Positions 15,424 through 23,634 of a stretch of 36,575 nt of DNA are shown one piece after another. The stretch covers positions 1 through 36,575 of the forward strand of contig CAYVAU010000009.1 of the NCBI GenBank assembly GCA_964448445.1, written 5' to 3'. Position numbers and translations under genes: made by a program. The stretch's first letter is position 1, and each line of letters begins with the position of its first letter. Below the pieces are notes generated by a model that did not search any database, was not told the origin of the DNA, and saw only the letters and a list, made by a program, of their open reading frames with translations. This DNA is from B73-G16 sp964448445. Its GTDB lineage: Bacteria > Desulfobacterota > B13-G15.

Positions 15424-16607
15424 TCGCCTCCATAGAGGAAGCCAATCGTTACATTATGCACACCTATGATCGCTACCCCCTGCTGCTGGTCAAAGGGGAG
15501 GGCACAAGGGTTTGGGATTCGGAAGGGAGGGAATACATCGACTTTCTGTCGGGGATAGCCGTCTGTAACCTCGGACATTGTCACCCCAAGATCCTTGAGG
15601 CCATAAGGGATCAGGCCAGCAAACTCCTTCACGTCTCCAACCTCTTTTATACCCTGCCCCAGATCGAGCTCGCCAGAAGGATCTGCGAGAATTGCTTTGG
15701 CGACAAGGTCTTTTTCTCCAACAGCGGGGCAGAGGCCAACGAGGCAGCCATCAAACTCGCGAGGAGATGGTCGAGGGAACATCTCGGTCCCGGGCGTTAC
15801 AAGATCGTCACCATGAAGGGGTCCTTCCACGGCAGGACCCTGGCAACGCTGACGGCCACAGGACAGGAGAAGTTCCACCGGGGCTTCGATCCCCTTGTGC
15901 CCGGCTTCAAGTACTGCCCTTACGATGACCTGGACGCCCTCTGGGAAGCAATAGATGACAGAACCTGTGCGGTTATGCTCGAGCCCATCCAGGGTGAAGG
16001 AGGGGTTCGGGTTCCTTCGGAGGGATACCTGAAAGGGGTAAGGGAGATATGCGACCAGAAGGGGATACTGCTGATCCTGGACGAGGTCCAGACGGGAATG
16101 GGCAGGACGGGGCGACTCTTTGCCTACCAGCACTGGGACATTCAACCCGATATAATGACCCTGGCCAAGGCCTTGGGAGGTGGGCTGCCCCTTGGGGCAA
16201 CGGTGGCAAGGGATTACGTTGCCGAGGCCTTCGGCCCCGGAGATCACGCCTCCACCTTCGGGGGAAATCCGATAAGCTGCAGGGCAGGCTGTGTGGTCTT
16301 TGAAGAGCTGCTCGAAGGGGGCGTGCTCGAAAATTGTCAGAGGATGGGGGAATACCTCATGAAGGGGTTAGAGGACCTGGCCTCGGACCTGGGCAGGATT
16401 AAGGAAGTCAGGGGAAAGGGACTGATGATCGGGGTTGAGCTGCAGGGGCCTTGGGCAAAGGATGTGGCAAGAGGATGCCTTGATCGGGGGATACTGCTCA
16501 ACGCCCTCGGGGAGGAGGTCTTGAGGATCATCCCCCCCTTGGTCGTGAGCCGGGCAGACTGCGATCGCTTTCTGGAAGTGCTCCGCGAGGTCCTCAGGGG
16601 GATTTAG
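15420..16607 (+). CDS. argD: Acetylornithine aminotransferase
   Basis: A 395-residue class III PLP-dependent aminotransferase that makes N-acetylornithine. It shows NSGAEANEAAIKLAR (101-115), KGSFHGRTLATLTATGQ, EPIQGEGGV (188-196), ILDEVQTGMGRTG and the PLP lysine K250 in TLAKALGGGLPLGA. DHASTFGGNPISC closes the active site. The ATG overlaps the argB stop (ATGA), so the two successive steps are coupled. The same enzyme often doubles as succinyldiaminopimelate aminotransferase in lysine synthesis; this cannot be judged here. It is the last gene of the operon and overlaps the convergent 16604-17131 gene by 4 bases. Confidence 0.96.
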   Translation: MIASIEEANRYIMHTYDRYPLLLVKGEGTRVWDSEGREYIDFLSGIAVCNLGHCHPKILEAIRDQASKLLHVSNLFYTLPQIELARRICENCFGDKVFFSNSGAEANEAAIKLARRWSREHLGPGRYKIVTMKGSFHGRTLATLTATGQEKFHRGFDPLVPGFKYCPYDDLDALWEAIDDRTCAVMLEPIQGEGGVRVPSEGYLKGVREICDQKGILLILDEVQTGMGRTGRLFAYQHWDIQPDIMTLAKALGGGLPLGATVARDYVAEAFGPGDHASTFGGNPISCRAGCVVFEELLEGGVLENCQRMGEYLMKGLEDLASDLGRIKEVRGKGLMIGVELQGPWAKDVARGCLDRGILLNALGEEVLRIIPPLVVSRADCDRFLEVLREVLRGI

Positions 16608-17131
16608 ACCAGGGGAAGTTCCTCCAACATCTTCCTCAATTCCCTTCGGAATTCCCCCTCCACTTCCTCGATGACCACATTCCATCGGGGATGTAGCCTG
16701 GGGTTCGGGTCTACTGCTGTACCCCTTATGCCCTTTTTCTGGAGGGCCTGAAACAGTTCCTGCTTGAGGGCCTCCTCTTCCACCTCCCGCCTTTTGCGAT
16801 ACCGCTCAAGTAGTTCCTCCACCCTTTCCAAACCCCCTTTCCCGAAGAGGGTCTCAAGCCCCCTTCGGTAACGCTCCGTCAGTCCCTCCTCTAGGGAAAC
16901 GTTCTCCGAAAGGAGCCGGAAGAACTCCTCAAGACCCGTCTCCCCAAGCCCTTTGAACTCTTCCTTCAAATTCTCCCAGTTTCTCTCGTCTCCCCGAAAA
17001 TAGGGAAAAAAGAGCCTCTTTGCCTTCTCCCTCTCCTCTTCCCTCTGGAAACGCTCCCTATCCTTCTGAGTGACCTCCATCCCCTTCAGCTTCTCCATCA
17101 CCAGTTCCCAAGTGCTCTTGATCTCTCCCAT
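16604..17131 (-). CDS. Unknown highly charged helical protein
   Basis: I do not recognise a function. The 175-residue product is almost wholly charged helix: an MGEIKSTWELVMEKLKG opening, a basic-acidic region (QKDRERFQREEEREKAKR), then ERYRRGLETLFGKGGLERVEELLERYRKRREVEEEALKQEL, likely coiled coil. The carboxy third is more structured (GTAVDPNPRLHPRWNVVIEEVEGEF). No signal peptide, membrane segment or metal motif is seen. It is last in the minus-strand operon, 12 bases after the FN3 lipoprotein gene. Two adjacent ATGs follow GGGAGG; I use the second (17131) for better spacing, with 17134 as the alternative. Low-complexity shadow coding is unlikely given the ribosome site and operon position. 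Confidence 0.7.
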   Translation of the reverse strand: MGEIKSTWELVMEKLKGMEVTQKDRERFQREEEREKAKRLFFPYFRGDERNWENLKEEFKGLGETGLEEFFRLLSENVSLEEGLTERYRRGLETLFGKGGLERVEELLERYRKRREVEEEALKQELFQALQKKGIRGTAVDPNPRLHPRWNVVIEEVEGEFRRELRKMLEELPLV

Positions 17132-17143
17132 CATTTCCTCCCT

Positions 17144-18088
17144 TCAAAAATAGACCATGACGGTCCTTGAAATCTCACTTTCATTCCCTTCGGGGGAGGC
17201 ATCCACTGCCGTCACCCCATACACCCAGCAGCCCCTCTCAGGGGGCCTGTCGTAAAAGAAGGTTTCCCGGATGGGAAAATCGGTGATCCTTTTCAAACCT
17301 TTGCCACACCTCCCCCTCCAGACATGATAGCCCCTGATGGGCTCTGCCTCCACAGGAAACCAATCGACCTCCACCCTATCCTTCACCTTCATCGCAACAA
17401 CCCCGGAAGGAGGAGGCGGGGGCACCAGGTCCCTCGGCGTCGCACACACCTCTTCTGAGCTCCTTCCCTCAATGACAATCCCCTCACTCCACACCACACC
17501 CCTTACGAGGTAACAGAAGGTGATCCCGTTGCGAAGCCCCCGATCCAGAAACTCCTCACCGGGAAGGAGGACGATCGGATCCGGAGGATAGGGTTCCCCT
17601 TTTTTTCGTCTGTAAACTGCATATCCTTCGGCTTCAGACACCGGCGACCACCACAACCTGATGCACCTGTCGCCACCTCTGGCCTCCAGCTGTGCCGGCG
17701 GTGGCGGAGGGGTCCTCCATCTGAGGACCAGATCTCTAGAGGGTTTGCCCTGATAGCCCCAGCGATTCTCACCCCGTATTCGGAAGATCAAGGTCTTGCC
17801 CTCCCCTGGAGGTTCTACTTCCCAGCGATATCTCTTCCCCTTGAAGGGGATCCTGGCCACGGTGACGAAATCCCCCGGACAACTTGCACACCCCTCCCTC
17901 ATGAGGACCACAAAATAGGCCAGATGCTCGCTATCTTCTGGAGGGGACCACTCAAGGAAGGGCCTACCCTCCCTCACCTTAACAGAAGCCCCTCTCGGCG
18001 GATCGGGCAACAACAAATCCGGTGGCCTCGGAGGGGATTTGACACCACAGCCAAGGGCGAAAAGCAGCAGGAAAAGGATGCCCCTCAA
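17144..18088 (-). CDS. Fibronectin type III repeat lipoprotein
   Basis: A 314-residue predicted lipoprotein. A TTG start at 18088, overlapping the argH stop and preceded by AAGGAGGAGCTCGGCC, gives a compact signal peptide ending in a lipobox (FALGCG). A GVKSPPRPPDLLLPDPP linker follows, then about three fibronectin type III-like modules (about 30-125, 125-220, 225-314), each with a W.P.....Y.V pattern: FLEWSPPEDSEHLAYFVV, IRLWWSPVSEAEGYAVYR, VDWFPVEAEPIRGYHVWR. Proline-rich joins separate the modules. Several cysteines after the lipid-attachment site (for example EGCASCPGD, GRCGKG, ERGCWVYG) could form disulfides. It is probably on the periplasmic face of a membrane. Function is unknown; placement after argH looks like shared transcription rather than arginine metabolism. 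Confidence 0.78.
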   Translation of the reverse strand: MRGILFLLLFALGCGVKSPPRPPDLLLPDPPRGASVKVREGRPFLEWSPPEDSEHLAYFVVLMREGCASCPGDFVTVARIPFKGKRYRWEVEPPGEGKTLIFRIRGENRWGYQGKPSRDLVLRWRTPPPPPAQLEARGGDRCIRLWWSPVSEAEGYAVYRRKKGEPYPPDPIVLLPGEEFLDRGLRNGITFCYLVRGVVWSEGIVIEGRSSEEVCATPRDLVPPPPPSGVVAMKVKDRVEVDWFPVEAEPIRGYHVWRGRCGKGLKRITDFPIRETFFYDRPPERGCWVYGVTAVDASPEGNESEISRTVMVYF

Positions 18089-19461
18089 AGGCCGAGCTCC
18101 TCCTTGGCCTTCCGGATGGCCCCTTTGACGCACTCGGGAGAGGTACCCCCGGGAAGGCTCCGCCTCCTCAAGGCGTGATGGGGATCAAGCCACAGCAGGA
18201 CGTCCTCCTCCAGGAGCTCCGAAAACCCCCGAAGCTCCTTGAGGCTGATCTCCTTCAAGTCCTTTCCCTCTTCCTCACAATGCCTCACGATCTGCCCGGC
18301 TATACGATGGGCTTCCCTGAAGGGAAGGCCCTTATGGACGAGGTAGTCGGCCAGTTCCGTGGCCATGGCGAAGCCCCCTGAGGCCGCCTGCTCAAGCCTC
18401 TCCTTCCTGATCCCCAGCCCCTCCAGCAGGGGTACCATTACCCTGAGGACCCCCTGGAAGATGTCGGAGGCCTCAAACAGCGGTTCCTTGTCCTCCTGAA
18501 GATCGCGGTTATAAGCCAAGGGAAGGCCTTTAAGGGTGGTGGCCAAAGCCACGAAGGCCCCGATTACGCGGCCTGTCTTTCCCCTCACCAGTTCAAGCAC
18601 ATCGGGATTCTTCTTCTGGGGCATGATGCTTGAGCCGGTACAGAACCCCTCCGGGAGTTCCACGAAACCGAATTCATCCGAGGACCACAGGATCAGGTCC
18701 TCGGCCATTCGGCTGAGGTGTATCATGCAGATGGAGACAGCGGAGAGATATTCCAGGACGAAATCGCGGTCAGAGACGGCATCGATGCTGTTCTCGCTGA
18801 TCCTGGAGAACCCCAGGAGTTCGGCCAAAAAGTTCCTGTCAATGGGAAAGGGATTGCCCGAGAGGGCCGAGCTGCCAAGGGGCATAACGTCCACCCGCCT
18901 CTGGCATTCAGAGAGCCTTTCGCTGTCGCGTTTGAGCATCTCGTTGTAGGCCATCAGGTAATGGGAAAGCAGCACGGGCTGGGCCCTCCTCAAATGGGTA
19001 TAGCCCGGGGCCAGGATCCCAAACCACTGCTCGGCCTTCCGCACCAGAGCCCTCCTGAGCTCAAGGAGCAACTCCTGCTGCTCCCCTATGGTCCTTTTGA
19101 GCCAGAGCCTCAGGTCCAGGACGACCTGATCATTGCGGCTCCTTCCAGTGTGGAGCTTTCCCCCGAGTTCGCCCACCTCCCTCCTGAGGAGCCCTTCAAC
19201 GAGCATGTGCACGTCTTCCCAGGAGGGATCAAGCTCTACCTCCCCCCTTTCCAGTTCCACGGCGACCTCATCAAGGCCCTCAAGGATCCTTTGTCCTTCC
19301 TGTTCGCTCAGGATCCCGGCTCGCACCAGGGCCTGACAGTAAGCCTTACTGCCCTCTATGTCTTCCCTCCAGAGCCTGATGTCGAAGGGAAGCGAGGCGG
19401 TAAACTCCTCGACCACCCTCTCGGTCCTCTCCCTGAACCTCCCTCCCCACGGCTTCTCCAT
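18085..19461 (-). CDS. argH: Argininosuccinate lyase
   Basis: A 458-residue fumarase/aspartase-superfamily enzyme that splits argininosuccinate into arginine and fumarate, the last step of arginine synthesis. Conserved parts are EKPWGGRF at the start, SRNDQV in the first signature (about 108-113), GYTHLRRAQPVLLSHYLMAY, MPLGSSALSGNPF and the superfamily signature GSSIMPQKKNPD (about 276-287). The ATG at 19461 overlaps the yggS stop in a TGATG; a GTG one codon earlier is possible. It is separate from argB and argD, which lie on the other strand, and no argG is in view. Confidence 0.97.
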   Translation of the reverse strand: MEKPWGGRFRERTERVVEEFTASLPFDIRLWREDIEGSKAYCQALVRAGILSEQEGQRILEGLDEVAVELERGEVELDPSWEDVHMLVEGLLRREVGELGGKLHTGRSRNDQVVLDLRLWLKRTIGEQQELLLELRRALVRKAEQWFGILAPGYTHLRRAQPVLLSHYLMAYNEMLKRDSERLSECQRRVDVMPLGSSALSGNPFPIDRNFLAELLGFSRISENSIDAVSDRDFVLEYLSAVSICMIHLSRMAEDLILWSSDEFGFVELPEGFCTGSSIMPQKKNPDVLELVRGKTGRVIGAFVALATTLKGLPLAYNRDLQEDKEPLFEASDIFQGVLRVMVPLLEGLGIRKERLEQAASGGFAMATELADYLVHKGLPFREAHRIAGQIVRHCEEEGKDLKEISLKELRGFSELLEEDVLLWLDPHHALRRRSLPGGTSPECVKGAIRKAKEELGL

Positions 19462-20144
19462 CACCTGCTCCTTGGCCCGAAGATGGCCGTCCCTATCCTC
19501 ACCATGGTGGCCCCTTCTTCCACGGCCACTTCGTAGTCGTTGGACATGCCCATGGAGAGCTCTGGCAGAATTATCCCCTCCTCGGACAGCCTATCCCTCA
19601 ACTCCCTGAGCCTGCGGAAGAAGGGCCTCGAATTCTCCGGGTCCTCGGAATAAGGGGGCATCGTCATTAACCCCGAGACCTCGAGGTTCGACATCCCGAG
19701 GACAGTCCTGATGAGCTCCGGCAACCCTTCGGGGCTAACCCCAGCCTTGGTCTCCTCTCCGGAAAGGTTCACCTGCACAAGCACTCGGATTCTCCTGCCC
19801 TCCCTCTCGGCCCTCTTCTGCAATTCCAGGGCCAACTTGAGGCTTGACAGGGAATGGATGACCTCAAAGAGCCTGACGGCATGTTTGGCCTTGTTGGTTT
19901 GGAGCCTTCCTATCATATGCCACTTCACCCTTCCCCCTATGATCTCGTACTTGCGCTGGGCTTCCTGCACGTAATTTTCCCCTATGGTGTCAAGCCCTGC
20001 TTCCACAGCCTCCAGGATCCTCTCGGGAGGGACCCCCTTTGTGGCACCGACGAGCCTGACCTCCTCAGGCCTCCTGCCGCTGCGGAGGGCCGCTTCAGCA
20101 ATCCTCTCCTGCACCCTTTTGAGATTTTCCCTTATGGAGTCCAA
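19461..20144 (-). CDS. YggS/PLPBP-family PLP homeostasis protein
   Basis: A 227-residue single-domain PLP-binding protein of the YggS (PROSC) family, which lacks enzyme activity and buffers pyridoxal phosphate. It shows the PLP lysine K36 in LVGATKGVPP, IGENYVQEAQRKYE, WHMIGRLQTNKAKHAV, VLVQVNLSGEETKAG, a GLMTMPPYSED loop, and SMGMSNDYEVAVEEGATMVRIGTAIFG. The start is TTG (20144), preceded by GGAGGTGGGCCT and overlapping the end of maf by 13 bases. PLP supply would serve ArgD and others, but the linkage is probably positional. The usual YggT/proC neighbours are absent. Confidence 0.95.
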   Translation of the reverse strand: MDSIRENLKRVQERIAEAALRSGRRPEEVRLVGATKGVPPERILEAVEAGLDTIGENYVQEAQRKYEIIGGRVKWHMIGRLQTNKAKHAVRLFEVIHSLSSLKLALELQKRAEREGRRIRVLVQVNLSGEETKAGVSPEGLPELIRTVLGMSNLEVSGLMTMPPYSEDPENSRPFFRRLRELRDRLSEEGIILPELSMGMSNDYEVAVEEGATMVRIGTAIFGPRSR

Positions 20145-20704
20145 AGGCCCACCTCCTTCAAAGGCCCCAACAGCTGCCCTATTGGAAGCCCAACTACATT
20201 AGTATAAGACCCCCTTATCCATTCGATAAACCCCCCGCCTATCCCCTGGATGGCATAGGCCCCGGCCTTATCCAGTGGTTCGCCTGTTCGGATGTACCAT
20301 TCGATCTCCCGGTCCTCCAGGGGGAGGAACTTTACCAGGGTTTCCTCCATCCCGTGGAATTCCCTCATGTCCCGGAGGTTGAGCAGGGAGAAGGCCGTGA
20401 TCACCCTGTGAACCCTCCCCGAGAGGAGCCTGAGCATCCTCCTTGCATCTTCCCGATCCCTTGGCTTTCCCAGGATCTCGTCTCCGAGAAGTACAATGGT
20501 GTCAGCCCCCAGGCTCCAGCACCCGGGATAGAGGTTAGCACCGTAAAGGGCTTTCTCGTGGGCGAGCCTTCTGGCGCACTCCTGAGGCCCCTCGCCCCCC
20601 TTCCTGTCCTCGGGGATACCCGGCTCCACAATGACCAGCCTTATGCCGAGCCTTTCAAGTAGTTCCTTCCTGCGAGGGGACCTCGAGGAAAGGATGAGGG
20701 TCAT
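20132..20704 (-). CDS. maf: Maf-family nucleotide pyrophosphatase
   Basis: A 190-residue house-cleaning enzyme that hydrolyses non-canonical nucleoside triphosphates (dTTP/UTP or m7GTP type). Visible are the P-loop-like LILSSRSPRRKELLERLG start, ALYGANL, the central SLGADTIVLLGDEILGKP with its catalytic aspartate, EDARRMLRLLSGRVHRVITAF, and the late WYIRTGEPLDKAGAYAIQGIGGGFIEWIRGSYTNVVGLP. All are family hallmarks. Length is normal. The ATG overlaps the OadB-like stop. The subgroup cannot be fixed by eye. Confidence 0.95.
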   Translation of the reverse strand: MTLILSSRSPRRKELLERLGIRLVIVEPGIPEDRKGGEGPQECARRLAHEKALYGANLYPGCWSLGADTIVLLGDEILGKPRDREDARRMLRLLSGRVHRVITAFSLLNLRDMREFHGMEETLVKFLPLEDREIEWYIRTGEPLDKAGAYAIQGIGGGFIEWIRGSYTNVVGLPIGQLLGPLKEVGLWTP

Positions 20705-21825
20705 CCACCGACCATGCCGATGAAGAATCCGGCCGCCATGAGGGTCCCTATGACCCCGGCGACATTCGGGCCCATGGCGTGCATGATCAGGAAGTTCTTG
20801 GGATCCTCCTCCATGGCGAGCCTTTGGCTGACCCTCGCGGCCATGGGGACGGCCGAAACCCCTGCACTGCCTATGAGGGGGTTGATCTTTTCCTTCAAGA
20901 AGAGGTTCATGAACTTCGCAAACAGTACCCCTCCGGCGGTGCTGAAGATAAAGGCTACAAGTCCAAGGCCGTAAATCATCAGGGTCTCGGGCCTCAAGAA
21001 GCTGTCCGCTGACATTGTCGCCCCCACCGATATCCCCAGGAAGATGGTCACGATGTTCATGAGCTCATTCTGAGCCGCCTCCGAGAGCCTCTTTACCACC
21101 CCCGATTCCCTGAAGAGGTTCCCGAGCATGAACATCACCATAAGGGAGGCCGAAGCCGGCACCAGCAGACAGGCCACCACCGTCACCACGATGGGAAACA
21201 AGATCCTCTCGGTCTTGGACACGGGCCTCAGCTGGCGCATGACGATCTTGCGCTCTTCCCTCTTGGTTAAGGCCTTTATTACCGGAGGCTGAATGATCGG
21301 CACAAGGGACATATAGGAATAGGCGGAGATGGCCGTCGCCCCCAAAAGATGGGGGGCCAAATGGACGGTGGTGTAAATGGTGGTGGGCCCATCCGCTCCA
21401 CCGATGATCCCTATGGAACAGGCCTCGGGGATGGAAAACCCCAAAAGAAGGGAGATGAAGAAGGCCACATATACCCCGAACTGGGCTGCAGCCCCAAGTA
21501 AAAGGGTCTTCGGATTTGCAATGAGCGGACCGAAATCGGTCATCGCCCCAAGCCCGAGGAAGATGAGAGGCGGGATCACCTCCCACTCAAGCCCGTAGTG
21601 GTAGAAGATGTAAAGGAGTCCTTTTGGTTCCTTTGACATCAAATCCGTAAGGGGGAGATTCACCGCCAGGATGGCAAAGCCTATAGGGAGTAAAAGCAGA
21701 GGTTCATACTCCTTCTTTATGGCCAGATAGATGTAGGCAAAGGCTATCAACCACATAATCAGGTGCTTTACCTGAAGGTTCCATATCCCGGTTTGAAAGA
21801 GGGCCTTGCTGAGGAAATCGCCCAT
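20701..21825 (-). CDS. Na+-translocating decarboxylase beta subunit (OadB/MmdB/GcdB family)
   Basis: A 374-residue membrane protein with ten or more hydrophobic segments. It carries the family's GFAILAVNLPL, GLLYIFYHYGLEWEVIPPLIFLGLGAMTDFGPLIANP, the ion-pathway stretch GIIGGADGPTTIYTT with its essential aspartate, and the carboxy-half AGVSAVPMAARV and LIMHAMGPNVAGVIGTLMAAG. This subunit decarboxylates carboxybiotin and pumps Na+ outward. It follows the 42-residue OadG-like gene by 17 bases with a GGAGGGG ribosome site. Which acyl-CoA or keto acid is decarboxylated depends on the partner subunit; a methylmalonyl-CoA-type system is favoured by the neighbouring carboxyltransferase. Confidence 0.94.
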   Translation of the reverse strand: MGDFLSKALFQTGIWNLQVKHLIMWLIAFAYIYLAIKKEYEPLLLLPIGFAILAVNLPLTDLMSKEPKGLLYIFYHYGLEWEVIPPLIFLGLGAMTDFGPLIANPKTLLLGAAAQFGVYVAFFISLLLGFSIPEACSIGIIGGADGPTTIYTTVHLAPHLLGATAISAYSYMSLVPIIQPPVIKALTKREERKIVMRQLRPVSKTERILFPIVVTVVACLLVPASASLMVMFMLGNLFRESGVVKRLSEAAQNELMNIVTIFLGISVGATMSADSFLRPETLMIYGLGLVAFIFSTAGGVLFAKFMNLFLKEKINPLIGSAGVSAVPMAARVSQRLAMEEDPKNFLIMHAMGPNVAGVIGTLMAAGFFIGMVGG

Positions 21826-21842
21826 CTTCCCCTCCTGCTGGA

Positions 21843-21971
21843 TTATTTGTTCTTGGAGACCAACCTGGATACGAGACCGAAGACATACACCACAATTGCC
21901 AGCAATGCCAAGGTCAAAAATACCCCTGAAAACCCCACAACAAAGATCCTAAGGGCCTCCTTTCCAACCAT
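21843..21971 (-). CDS. Small OadG/MmdD-like gamma subunit (42 residues)
   Basis: A short gene with one membrane helix. The product starts MVGKEALRIF and runs through a hydrophobic VVGFSGVFLTLALLAIVVYV to a basic tail ending SKNK. This is the layout of the small OadG/MmdD subunit that anchors and stabilises Na+-pumping decarboxylases: position just before the beta subunit, amino-terminal helix, short cytoplasmic tail. It lacks the long Ala/Pro linker and carboxy-terminal histidines seen in larger OadG proteins. GGGAGGGAGGA precedes the ATG. It begins a transcription unit separate from mmdA, because a terminator lies between them. Confidence 0.8.
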   Translation of the reverse strand: MVGKEALRIFVVGFSGVFLTLALLAIVVYVFGLVSRLVSKNK

Positions 21972-22030
21972 TCCTCCCTCCCGGCAAGTGAAGGCATAAT
22001 ACAATCACAACCGAAGACTTTTTGCAAGGT

Positions 22031-22066
22031 GTCCAAAAAGTAAAGGGAGGGGGAAGCCCCCTCCCT
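22031..22066 (-). terminator. Rho-independent terminator after the carboxyltransferase gene
   Basis: Read on the minus strand, a perfect 9-base-pair GC stem (GGGAGGGGG/CCCCCTCCC, 22065-22057 and 22053-22045) with a 3-base loop is followed by TTTACTTTTT. It sits 12 bases after the mmdA-like stop and separates that gene from the OadG-OadB group. Confidence 0.85.
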
Positions 22067-22077
22067 GTTTCCATGCC

Positions 22078-23634
22078 TTAAAGGGTTATGTTGGAATACT
22101 TACGCCATGGACGGGACACCTGCTTGTTCTGCAACACCTCAAGGGCCATACAGATATAGCGCCTCGTATCCCGCGGCATTATCACGTCATCCACATACCC
22201 CCTTTCGGCAGCCTGATAGGGATGTTCGAACTTCACGCGATATTCCTCTATCAGCTGCCTCGCCTTTTCCTTGGGGTCCGGAGCCGCCTTTATCTCCTTG
22301 GCAAAGATCACACTTGCGGCGGTTTCAGCCCCAACGATATTGATCTTTGCCGTGGGCCAGGCAAAGACCAGATCCGCTCCTATGGATTTGTCAAGCATCG
22401 CATAATGGGCCCCGGCATAGGATTTCCCTATTATTATGGAAATGAGGGGTACGGTGGCATCGGCCCAGGCAAAGAGACACTTGGCACCGTGCCTGAGGAT
22501 CCCCTTCCACTCCTGCTCTGACCCGATCCAGAATCCCGGACAGTCCTGGAAGGTCACCACCGGGATGTTGAATAGATCGCAGAAGCGGACGAACCTGGCG
22601 AGCTTATCGGAGGCATCCACATCCAACCCCCCAGCCTTCCACATGGGGTTATTGGCCACAATCCCCACCGCGTAACCGTTGAACCTGGCAAAGCCCACGA
22701 TCAGGTTGCGGGCAAAATAGGGCAGTATCTCCAGGAAACTCCCCTTATCCACGACCTTCTCGATTATCTGGTGCATGTCATAAGGAACCCTCAACATCGG
22801 ATCGGGCAGAAAGTCATCGAGCTCGGGTATCTGGCGGTTGGGATCGTCATCGGTCTCGACCCGAGGGGGCTTCTCGCGGTTGTTCGAGGGGAGGTAGCTG
22901 AGGAGCCTCCTGCAGAGCTCAATGCAGTCTCTATCGTCCTCGCCGACAAGATGGGTCTGCCCGGCCTTCACGGCATGGGCTTCCCATCCGGCGAGCTTCT
23001 CCAAGGTGATGTCCTCTCCCGTCTGGGTCTTGACAAAGGCCGGTCCTGCTATCCCCATGAAGCCCGTCTTCTTGCTCTGGATGAGGAAGTCGGTCATGAT
23101 GGGATGATAAGCCTGACCCCCGAGGCAAGGACCGAGCAGAAGCGAAATCTGGGGCACAATGCCCGAGGCCAAAATTTGGGCCCTGAAACACCACCCATAA
23201 GCCTCCAGGGTGTCAATACCTTCCTGAAGCCGGGCCCCCCCCGAGTCATTTATCCCCACAAAGGGCCACCCCTTCTCCTTGGCAAACTCCAGAGCCCAAA
23301 CGAACTTCTTGCCGTGATACTCGCCAAAGGTCCCGGCCATTGCAGTGTAATCTTCGGAGGCGACCACCACCCACCTGCCATTGACCTTCCCATAACCGGT
23401 CACAACACCCTCGGCGGGAACAAAACGCTTGTCCATCCCGAACTCGGTGCTGCGGTGTTTCACAAACATCCCCACTTCCACAAAGGTACCGGGATCCAAA
23501 AGCAGCTCTATCCTCTCGCGGGCGGTGAGCTTGCCCCTCTTCTTCTGCTTCTCCACCTCCTCGGGACCACCCATCTCTAGGATCCTCTGGCGCCTCTGTT
23601 GGTAATCTTCATAAACCTTATCCCACTTTCCCAT
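22078..23634 (-). CDS. Acyl-CoA carboxyltransferase (MmdA/PccB-like)
   Basis: A 518-residue biotin-dependent carboxyltransferase with the two crotonase-fold halves of PccB and MmdA. Marks are KQKKRGKLTARERIELLLDPGTF (about 32-54), the first CoA-site region AGTFGEYHGKK, NDSGGARLQEG, LLGPCLGGQAYHPIMTDF, and in the second half FQDCPGFWIGSEQEWKGILRHGAKCLFAWADATVPLISIIIGKSYAGAHYAM and GADLVFAWPTAKINIVGAE. The second-half loops (CPGFWIGSEQE, GAHYAM) differ from textbook PccB, so the substrate may not be methylmalonyl-CoA; a glutaconyl-CoA-type or other acyl-CoA is possible. The ATG at 23634 follows AAGGAGGGGGATGAC; a longer start is unlikely. Together with the OadG/OadB-like genes it suggests a Na+-pumping decarboxylase, but it has its own terminator and no biotin-carrier gene is nearby. 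Confidence 0.9.
   Translation of the reverse strand: MGKWDKVYEDYQQRRQRILEMGGPEEVEKQKKRGKLTARERIELLLDPGTFVEVGMFVKHRSTEFGMDKRFVPAEGVVTGYGKVNGRWVVVASEDYTAMAGTFGEYHGKKFVWALEFAKEKGWPFVGINDSGGARLQEGIDTLEAYGWCFRAQILASGIVPQISLLLGPCLGGQAYHPIMTDFLIQSKKTGFMGIAGPAFVKTQTGEDITLEKLAGWEAHAVKAGQTHLVGEDDRDCIELCRRLLSYLPSNNREKPPRVETDDDPNRQIPELDDFLPDPMLRVPYDMHQIIEKVVDKGSFLEILPYFARNLIVGFARFNGYAVGIVANNPMWKAGGLDVDASDKLARFVRFCDLFNIPVVTFQDCPGFWIGSEQEWKGILRHGAKCLFAWADATVPLISIIIGKSYAGAHYAMLDKSIGADLVFAWPTAKINIVGAETAASVIFAKEIKAAPDPKEKARQLIEEYRVKFEHPYQAAERGYVDDVIMPRDTRRYICMALEVLQNKQVSRPWRKYSNITL

Noticed and set aside
15108..16247. 379-codon minus-strand open frame opposite argB and argD
   Set aside because: It is antisense to two conserved enzymes, crosses their junction and has no domain-like features.
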